DNA from: Nilaparvata lugens
Taxonomy: Eukaryota; Arthropoda; Insecta; Hemiptera; Delphacidae
Direction: 5' to 3'
Assembly (NCBI RefSeq): GCF_014356525.2
Contig: NC_052518.1
Coordinates: 6,801,162 to 6,865,161, forward strand
Length of the DNA stretch: 64,000 bases
Every line of letters starts with the position of its first letter. The stretch's first letter is position 1. A program made the translations under genes and the position numbers. This document shows positions 48,601 through 59,364 of this stretch, piece after piece. The notes below the pieces were generated by a model that worked only from the letters and a program-made list of their open reading frames with translations, had not been told where the DNA came from and ran no database searches.

Positions 48601-51600
48601 ACAAGAAATAACAGCAGCTATACAAACTGTTACGCGCGATATGCTACTGAGGGTGTGCAACGAGTTCGAGTATCGCATTGATATCACTCGAGTGTCTGGA
48701 GGGGGTCACATTGAACATTTGTGAACTTGTTTTCTAGTGGGAAAAAACTTATTTAAATACTCTTCATTTTGATTTAAAACCCAAATTTCTATTATGTTTC
48801 CTTGATTAAATACAGATTTTCAAAGTTGTGGTATTCTTTTTGAATCACAGGGTATTATATCAGCCGGAACCCTCAATGTAGCGTGCCCATCCGATAACAT
48901 GAGAGTGACTTGGCTGAAAACTTTTGTTCATATCCAGGTTTGAACCTGGGACCTCTAGCCTTCTACACAAGCACTATATCCATTAGATCATGGAGCACTC
49001 CATGATAATTAAATAAATCATTTTTATTAATGGAGACAAAAGTAGACATCCATTTGCCTCTTCCACACAACACAATAATTTTCAACGCTCAAAAATGATC
49101 GTGATATTTTCAGATGGTGGCAACAAACATTATTCAAAACTCAGAATTCTGATCCGATCATAAGTTCGCAAACATCTATAAAATTCACAAAATTTACAAT
49201 ATACCAATAATATCAAAACGGTAGTAATTTAATTCTATCCTTTCAAACACAGAACATAATAATTATTAAACGAAAATCCTAATTGAATGCTGTAAATCAC
49301 CCCGAAGACTTCTGCTACTGCAAATATTGACAACAGGGTGAACAGCTAGATGGAAATTCGATAAGCGCTACTATTCAAAAATTATTTGTCAGCTCCTAAT
49401 TGCCGGTCAGGAATACTTACCCTTACACCAAACTATCCAGAGATTGTCAGTTTGGTGTAAGGGTAAGCATTCCTGACCGGCAATTAGGAGGTACTGGGTT
49501 CGATTCCCGGGCTGACAAATAGTTTTTGTACAGAAGCGATCATCGAATGTCCATCTAGCTGTTTACCCTGTTGTCAATATTTGCAGTAGCAGAAGTCTTC
49601 GGGGTGATTTACATCATTCAATTGGGATTTTCGTTTAATAATAATTATTTATTAATTAGCATTTGAACAAATGCAACTTCCAATTTATTTCCATCTGTAC
49701 ACTGAAAATAATTTCAGAGGTGGATTTAGTGATGGAAGGGCTGCGCCCCAAAAGTTCTAATGGACGAGCCGCCACTAAAACTAGTTACATTCATTTAATT
49801 CTCTATTATGATTGATTTATTTATCAGATTTTAGAACGAGCTGATTTACAGAGTAATCGAAAATAAGTTGAAGTGTAGAATAAAATCCACAGATCGCATG
49901 AAAAATTAATTAGATGATGGAAAGGAAAACCTTCTTACGTAGTTCAATGCCATGATGAATACCAAGTTGAGTATAGCAGCCGAAGTAGGAACTAGGAAAA
50001 GGGTGTGGGTCGTAGTCCAATCACTATCTCCAACCCATTCCAATGAGGCCAGCACCGTCTTCACGGACATTCTGTATAAGATCACACCAAATACCGTTGC
50101 AATGGCCAGAATGATCTGTAAGCAAGGATAAACAAATACTAAATCAGTATCCAGTGATAAAAACTAAATCCTGGGGCCCGCTTAATAAAAGTCACAAGTT
50201 ATATATTTATTGATAGATTTCAGTCAGACTTGTTACTTTTTCTGTTTTTCTAGCAAAAGTCAACTGTCTTTTTATATATAGTTAATGTAAAAATATCAAT
50301 ATCACCTGATATTTTTTATAATATTCGGTTATTTTTGTTATAACCGGTTATCACTAGTGAAAAGCGCCAAGAATTTTCACAATATTTGATAGTTCGGGAA
50401 GTAATGCTTTTCCATTTGCTGACATTTCATTTGGAATTGATTCTTGAACAGATGATTGAAGGCTGGGGAATATTTAATCGGGCAACGCCTGTTGCTCTCG
50501 ACCAATCATATCTATATTATGATTTGTGTTTGTATTGATGAATAAATGACCACACTCAGCATATTTTTAAATATATGAATAAAACCTGCACAACAGAAAG
50601 GGATAAAAAAATGTATACATTCTTCGACAGTGAATATCTTGGTAACCACTGGCAGCTGTTACAGTTTTTATGCGGACTACTCATGTCACATTGCCTGTTG
50701 ACGAGACATGAAACTACAATACTAATACCAAGTAAAAGCCCAATTCACACAGGACGGACGTCGGACGTGACGCGGGCGGTCACTTTCTTGCCCACACCAC
50801 TTCTCTTTGCTATATCTCGTGGCTTACAAGAACGGACTTGCCACTTCCTCGCCACTTGTTTGTTATGAGAACCGACAAGAAACTGTTGAATGGAATAGAA
50901 TCGAATTGAAATGCCACAGTCACGTTCGTCTGGTGTTCATTGCATAAGCCACGCCTCCAACACGTCCGTGCCATGCCCGCGCCACGTCTATGCATGACGT
51001 CAGTTCGGTGTGAATTGGGCCCTACTTCAAATCAAATTTTATTCAATGACATCACTTACAAAACAAATTCCGTTACACAGTTAATATTACAGATCATTGA
51101 GTACAATATTGTTCACTTAAGAAAATTCTTGAAATGCATACAACTTGGTATTGCAGTTCCATGTCTCGTCAACAGGCAGTGTGGCATGAGTATTCCGCAC
51201 GCAAACTGTTACAGCTGCCAGTGTGTTGCCAACATATTCAATGTTAAAGAGTGCACACAATTTTTGGACCCAACTTTATATGGTCGCCAATCTATGTTTA
51301 TGTAAAAATCGCAAGCCCAACTTTATATGGTCGCCAATCTATGTTTATGTAAAAATCGCAAGCAATTTGGTACAGTATGAAGCTCGCAGTGACTGTCATA
51401 AGTTTTTTGAATCTTCTATGAATATAATAATTATTATTTTATGCAGAATATTATAACTTACCAAAAGCAAAACAACAGAAAAGCTAAGCAATGTTGCAGG
51501 TACTCTAACGGTCCAGAATGGAGCATAGGGCTCTTTAACACCGGTAATCACGTTCACTCGATATTTTTTCGCTCCAGACAGCCTGGTTAGAAACTGAGGT

Positions 51601-54034
51601 CTTGGATGTTCCGCTTGCAATGTGAATCCGGTCAGACCCCAGCGGTGAGCTATCGATGCACTGTACCGTTTCCATAGCTCTAGGAACAGTGTGGCTGCCA
51701 AAGAAAAAATAACTTCAATGATGCAAGAAATCAATAGTTTAATTTTACTAACTCTGTCAATGTTCGGCTTCCTACTTTTCAAAGGAAAAGAAACTTTTAA
51801 AGGAAAATAAAATGTTTGACAATTGTTTCCAGCTTTGTATGAGATTACTAGAAAACTCCTACCATAGAGTTGAGATCGTGGATGATTGGTTCCCTCCGTA
51901 GCTATTGTTCTAAAACTGTAGGACTTGCCAGCTTTCAAGCTATTACTTGTTTTATCCACACCCAAGTTCAAAAGTTGGACTTAATATTGAAGCATAGATC
52001 AACGTGGTCTCCTAGCATAACAGGCTCAACGGACACCTCAAACAAATCATGATACAGGTCATTTGCTACATTGTCTAAACAAGGGTTCAACCTTGTTCAC
52101 TCAAAGTTACTTAAATACAGGTTATAAGATTTGAGAAAGTTCACCAACTCAGTTCTTTTAAAATCAAGAGATAATATTTATTCATATATTTACAATGGCA
52201 TTTATCTACAAGCATCGGTGATTATTAGTAAATGAATGATAATACAAGTGTTTCTATTCATGATAATTTCAAACAAGGCAGAGAAACACGCATTCAATAG
52301 TACCAAGGATGAACACTACATTTGGGCAAATAAACTACATATTTCAATAGCAGAATTCAATAGACACAGGTTCAAGAAAAGTTTATTTTCCTGGTTGGTT
52401 GATATTGGGGTGGAAAATTGTGAAAATTTAGTTAGACTGTAAATATTGAAACTATTTATTCTTCATTCTTCTCTTTACTGTTTTTCATTTTTCTAAAATA
52501 ACATTTCTTATTATTATCCTTAGTACAATATTAATATTTATCTACTAATTTCATAATTTTGTTTGTATTATAAATTTTTACTAATTTTATTATAAAAAAC
52601 TTCAATCCTATATCAGTGAATGAAGTTTGTAAATAGTAATTATAACACGCAATAAGCAACTAATTACTTATACCCCAACACATATAATTTATAGTGGGGT
52701 GTATATTTATTCATTGAAGTTATCATTTATACATTGTTGAAAAATCGCTGATTTATGTAGTTACATTACAATACTATATTATCAATATTCTAATGTTCCA
52801 TTCAATCTTCATTGTAATTAATAAGTTTTCATAATATGCGAAATTTGTTGCATAATTAGCTGTTGTACTGTAATTTATTGTAGATTCGTGTATAGACCAG
52901 AATGTATTGTGACTTACTTGAATAAATAAATTTTGAATTTTGAATTTAATGAATGGACCAATGGAGGGAAGAGATTATGAGTAGAGATGAAATTGAAGTT
53001 AGAAGTGATGAAACTTGAATTAACTGTTGAATCTATGTTCACATTATAATCACCTCCTGTTATAAGATAATGATCCTGATAATATAATAAATTAGTCTAT
53101 TTAAAGCATTAAGAAAGAGAACTAAATCACCCTTTGGTGATCTATGACAATTATCTTCAATTTATTATTTCTGACAGCAAAAAAACACATGGTTAATTTC
53201 ATCTGTATAAGCAGAGACATCGATTACTTCAAAGTTATTAACACTGAAATAAAAAATCTGGTGTGGTACACTCACACAACTTTCCTTGCTCATTGAACTG
53301 GGAGCCTCATTCTTAAACGATAATAATTTAGAGAAATAACATAATGACGATTGGCGGCAACATAATTATTTGAAACTACGATCAGACTACTGTATATGTG
53401 TGTATATAATTTTTTTTTCAGAGTACTTTTTCCTTTGTGTAAATTGTGAAATCCGATGATTATTTAAAAGTCGTCAAAACAGCTGTTCTACAGATGAAAT
53501 ATCTCGACTATGTGTTATTTTTATAGACTGCTCTACCTACCTACCTCATGCACGAGAAGGAGGTTACAAAGTCCATTTCTCAAGGATGGGGTGAACCCCC
53601 ATTAGTTTCCCAGAAAGGAGACTCATGCCAGTTGATGGAGCTGATAAATAACTATACAGAGTATGAATTTGAAATAAATCAGTCGAGTAATTTTTGAGAA
53701 AATCGTGAAAAACATGGTTTTTCAGTAATTACTTTCATTTTTCTCGAGAATATTACGCAGCTCCTGCAATTTTCCTAGAAATGAGACTCATGTCAGTTGA
53801 TAGGGCTTATAAATAGCTATCCATGGTATGAATTTGAAGAGAATCGTTAGAGCCGTTTTCGAGAAAACCGTGAAAAACATGTTTTTTTAGTAATTATCCG
53901 CCATTTTTTCCGCCATCTTGAATTGAATTTTATTGAATTTCTTATTGTCAGGTCCTCATGGTATAAGGACCTTAAGTTTAAAATTTCAAGTCAATCGGTT
54001 AATTAGGAATGGAGTTATCGTGTTCACAGACATA

Positions 54035-54087
<53 letters not shown>

Positions 54088-57000
54088 CAACACCCAAAAA
54101 TCATGTTTTTGGACTCAGGGGACCTTGAAACGTATAGAAAACTTGAAATTGGGGTACCTTAATTTTTTTGGAAAGCAATACTTTCCTTACCTATGGTAGT
54201 AGGGCAAGGAAAGTAAAAACCACACCACCATTCATAAAATTGTGAGCATCTTCAAGCTTCACGTTGATAATGTAGTCTACTTCATTTAATGACGAGGTCT
54301 ATTGAGAGATCAATTTTATTCAGACTCATAGTGACCTCTTAAAGCTGGATTCGCACACAGCAGTGACAGTGAAAATATAATTCCTAAGAGCTATAATCAG
54401 ACAATTCTCACTCAGCCCGGCCGAGTGAGTATAAATACTATCATTAGAACTTGTGGGAATTATATTTTCACTGTCACTGCTGTGTGCGAATCCAGTTTAA
54501 TCTGGTCTTATCTTCAACAAGTGGAGTTCTATGCAGATATAGAAACGTTCACGATCACAAATCTGAATAACATTTATTTAAATTGAATTATCTTTACATG
54601 ATTTGCAGTAATCTTTGTTATAAAGGTTGTAGCGTACGCACTTGATTCAAGAATGTTTGAATAGTGAATGATATTTCTAATAAACATTAATTTTTGTCTC
54701 AACCAAAGGTAAAGCTAGGTTCACGGCAGACATGAATAGCTTTTGAAACTCATGATTTTGATCTACCACATTTTTCAGAACATGAACAGTTACCCAATTT
54801 AGTTCTTGGCATTTTATTCAAGCATAGCAAAAATTTGATCTTTGTATATTTGACTTCATTTATTTCTCTGATTTTTATAATATTATTATCTATATTGATG
54901 ATGAATATTTATTTATTAAAGCAAGTATTCTACTGATAGTTGATTTCATATTGATATGATTATTTGAGATTCATTATTCAAGTTTTACACTGAGGAATGT
55001 GGGAGCTTCAAATAATTTATTGATAGACGATGATGATGTTGAAAGAACAATAAGGAGGAGATGAACAAGAAGAAAAAACGAGGAAAATGTGTAGAGGAGG
55101 AAGATGAGGAAGGGTGAGGAGAGGAATAATAGTAATATATAATATCACAATTATTGATCAAACAACTATAAATGAGAATGACTGTAGTCATTCCATTCAC
55201 AAGGAAAAAGAACCTGGAGTCTCTCTCCAGGCTGAAACTTGGATTAACACGACTTGAAGTATCAAGTAGACAAATACCTAGGGCTGACCATTGGCTCTAA
55301 GCTGACTTGGAAAAATCATTTAAACAATACACTACATGAAGCAAAATGGGCGCTTATGACGTCCAGGAGATTTGCAAGCTCCATGTGGGGGATAAAGCCT
55401 CACATAGCTCTGTGGCTGTACAAGGCAGTAATAAGGCGTCAGGTAACTTATGGATCACTAGTCTGATGGACATTTACAGCCACAGCCAAACTCACAAGTC
55501 TACAAAGGATGGGCACACTTCTAGTCACTGCAGCTTTCAGGAGCAGCCCGTCAGCAACTCTTGAAGTTGCTCTTGGCTTACTGCCATTGAACATTTTTAT
55601 TATGGCAGAGGCACGGAAATCAGCCTATCGACTGAAAGTTGCAGGCCAATGGAGAGAAGGCCTGTCTGGAACAGGCCACTGCACAATCGCCAAAGCTGTT
55701 GCTCACAGTCCTGTGCTTGAGATGACGTCAGATGTCATGAGCACGGAGTTGGTTTTTACTAAACCTTTCTCTGTTAAATTATGCTCTAGAGAGAGGAGTG
55801 GAAGTCTGAGGAAGGGCCCTATCCCAAAAGAGGCAGCCTTGTCTGGTACACAGACGGTTCTCTCATTGAAGGGAAATCTGGCTACGGGGTACAGTACAGT
55901 GATTCACCTAGAACACAAGTCTATGCAAGTCTGGGACAACACTGCACCATCTTTCTGGCAGAGATTTGGGGCATCATGGCTTGTGCCAACATAGGCATTG
56001 CCAGGCGCTACTGCAATAAGCATATAGTAATCCTGTCAGACTGTCAGGCAGCCCTCAAGGCTCTTGACTCCAATGAAATCAAGTCCAAATTGGTGTGGGA
56101 GTGCCACAAAACGCTCAGCAGGCTTGCAACGCTCAACTCTGTGCATCTTGGTTGGGTACCTGGCCATGTAGGCATAGGAGGTAATGAGCGTGCAGATGAG
56201 CTTGCTAAGCGGGGTTCCAGTATGCCATTCTTTGGTCCAAAGCCGGGCTGTGGCATAAGTAAACAACTGCCTTCCACACAATAAATAAATGGTCCAGGGA
56301 CTTACACCACCAGCAATGGCAGGGTCACCCTGGTCAAGCACTTGGCAAAAGACTGCTGGCAGACGCAAGCCCTCGCTTCACCAGGTGGCTGGTGAGTCTG
56401 GGTAGAGGTCAGGTCAAGCAGGTGATTGCCCTGATAACTGGACATGACCACTTCAGAAACATCTTGCGAAAGGCTTGGGGCTAGAAGAAGGGCTTTGTTT
56501 GGCTGCAAGCTACCAGGTGAGGAATGGGATGTTAGTATAGGGAAAAAACTCCTGGACCTTGTAAAGGACACAAGAATTGGTTTGCCTAACTAACATACTT
56601 GTGACACACAATAAGCTTCGGTTGACGTGTGAGGTACTTTGAACCTTTGGATAATTGAATCCCTCCCTTCAAAACATTAACATTAATCAATTCTTGGCAT
56701 TTTATTCAAGCATTCAGAAATATCGATTTTTTTTATAAGGGTCAATCTGAAATTGAGTGGAAATTTGTATCCAGAGAAACAAAACCCTCAAAGTATGTTA
56801 ATAAGTAAACATACAATTTTGATTATTATAAATTTGTTAAAACTACATAATTTTATTGAATTCTAAGTCACCTCCATGGAGATTTAGTCACCTCCATGGA
56901 GATTTAGTCACCTCCATGGAATGGGTTATCCATGGAGGTGACATCCATGGAGGTGACATTTCCTCATAGTTCATTCCAGAGAAACATAACCCTCAAAGTA

Positions 57001-59300
57001 TGTTAATAAGTTGAACATGGAATGGTGTGCTTGCAATTTATATTGTAGTTCTGATTTTTTAATATATTATTTGGGTACATAAGACAAGTCCAGAACCAAT
57101 TTCTTCATGCAAAATTTCCTTGTGCTAGATACAGAGTGGCCCAAAAACCTCGTATTTTCGGCTCATTTTCCAGTTTTCAGCTATTTCTGCCAAATCTTGT
57201 AATCGGACAGAAAAATTTGCTCTAGCCTTTTTTCTAGATTATGAAATTCTGAATAAAATTAGATCATTCGGAACTATCTATCTTCAATGAGAACTATCTA
57301 TCTTCTATCTAAGTTATGATTTTTCAAAAATGAGTGAAATTTGAAGAAAAATTCAATTTTGATGAATTTTAGTTTTTGATAAACAATATCTTCCGATTGT
57401 TACCATGTAGATGTATAATTCAAAATCCCTCTGAGCGTATTTTTGTGCTCTACAATCTGAGATCAGGTAGAGCGCTCTATCTCATATAGATTTCCAGGTA
57501 CACCTGACAACAATGCTCCTTGTATTGTGAAAAACACCTAATTTCCAGCTTCAACCATCATCACCAACTACAGGTGTTTTTCACCTGGGAGTATGAACAT
57601 ATGGGAGGAGATGAACAAGAAGGAAAACAAGGAAAATGTGTAGAAGAGGGAGACGAGGAAGGATGAGGAAAAGAATGTAATGTATAGTTGAAGTGTTTGT
57701 CTTTTTGTGGAAATAAATTTGAATTTGAATAGATGAAAGGTGATAATAATATCACAACTATTGATCAAACAACTATAAGTGACAATAGATCTTACTTACC
57801 CCAAAACGACATGAATATTGCAAAAACAACGGTAACTGGATTATCGAATAAATATGTTATCCTCGCATAAGTACATGTTTCAGCCAATATCCAATAATCG
57901 CAAGTCACATCACACAATGGACACATTATTATTTGTTTCGTGGTATTACAAATATCGGTACTGAAAATGAAAGTTTTTGATTATTTTATCCAAGAAAATA
58001 TAAGATACAGTTAATATAACAGCCAAGATGATTAATGCCAAGATCATGAACTAAAAAAATACAACGCATTTTGAATACATTAGGCTACATTGAATTTATT
58101 TATTTAAATAAATGCTTATTTATTTATACATTGATAGATACAATATAATTCTCAACTATGAATGATTGGGAAAGGAACAACAGGCTTAAAGCCCAAAACT
58201 GTTCCTTTCCCAAATTTAGATAGAAATTGACCAAAAATAGGTTATAAAAAAAGAAATTGTCCAAAAATAGGTTACACTTCATGATTTTTTGTCCAATTTT
58301 GAGTCCAAAATAACTAGGAATTTAGAGTTTAGAAAAGTTGGAAACCAAATTAAATAAGAATACTCCACTAAATCATCATTCATCAACTGAAAAATACTGT
58401 ATTAATAATTGAAAATTTTAAAACTTGAAAAGAAACTCAAACTTACTCCTAAAACAACAGCTGTTGATTGAACATTGAAATATTGATGGAAACTTTATCA
58501 AGATTGCTATTTTTTATTGAATAAAAGGTTTCAAGTTGTTGCTACCACTTGTTTATTGAAGCAAAGGAAAAATACTTTCGTTACTACGTCATCAATCTCC
58601 AGTCAACATTGCTAGAAATACTATAGACTTGCATGGAAAATTATAAAGGTGTAACAAACTACACCCGAAGTTAATAATGGACAAATTATTATTTGTTTCG
58701 TGGTATTACAAATATCGTTACTTAAAATACAAGTTTATTATTTTTTTTCCAAGAAAATATAAGATGCTGTTAAATAACTACCAAGATCATGGACTAAACT
58801 ACACCTGAAGTTAACTAAACTTAACTAAAGTTAAGAATACTGGAAAGGTATAATAATTGGACAAAGGGCTCGTGGAAGACCCCGGCTACAATGTCTCAAG
58901 CAAGTTACCAAATATCTAGGGATCCAGAGCTACATCCAACTGAAAAGTACAGCTCTGGACAGAAAACGATGGAAAACTGCCTACCAATCGAATGATTGAA
59001 GCTGAAGAATAAGAACAAACTACACTATAGTCCGAGAGATATTAATTTTTACACAGCTTTCTCTGGAAGACAGGGAGGCCCGATGCTCTTTCCTTCACTA
59101 ATCACTGCCACTACCTAACAGCATTCTGCCTACTTTTGTGTCAGCATGTAATTGTGCGCAGCATGCTTACTCCTCCCCACCACTCTGTCCATGCTACAAA
59201 CTGTGCAACCAGAAATCGGTTTCCCCTCTTTATGTTAGAAGTAAAGCATATGTAACATGTATATCTAATACAATCACAGCTATTCAGGAAGTCATCATAG

Positions 59301-59364
<64 letters not shown>

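Larger units (their letters stand above)
48178..49010 (-). mobile_element. tRNA-derived SINE interrupted by a mariner-like element
   Basis: On the minus strand the head (about 49005-48935) shows TGATCTAATGGATATAGTG and a B box GGTTCAAACC (48937-48946). The body follows to 48855 and resumes below 48271 to the tail near 48178. Partial copies of the same body are at 61068-61190 and 63687-63760 and run without the interruption, which shows that the 581-bp element inserted into this SINE. Confidence 0.75.
55048..57785 (+). repeat. Purine-rich direct repeat pair around a LINE
   Basis: GGAGGAGATGAACAAGAAG... with AAAATGTGTAGA and the trailing ATATCACAA.TATTGATCAA block occurs at 55048-55180 and 57601-57785. 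The second copy contains an extra AT-rich insert. Both flank the RNase H-bearing LINE relic. The pair may be host sequence duplicated by rearrangement or two copies of another repeat's 3' end. Confidence 0.7.

Noticed and set aside
51695..51971. Upstream extension of the anoctamin exon C frame
   Set aside because: Lies before the acceptor TTTGGCAG; exon B joins exactly at 51694 in phase, so the extension is intron.
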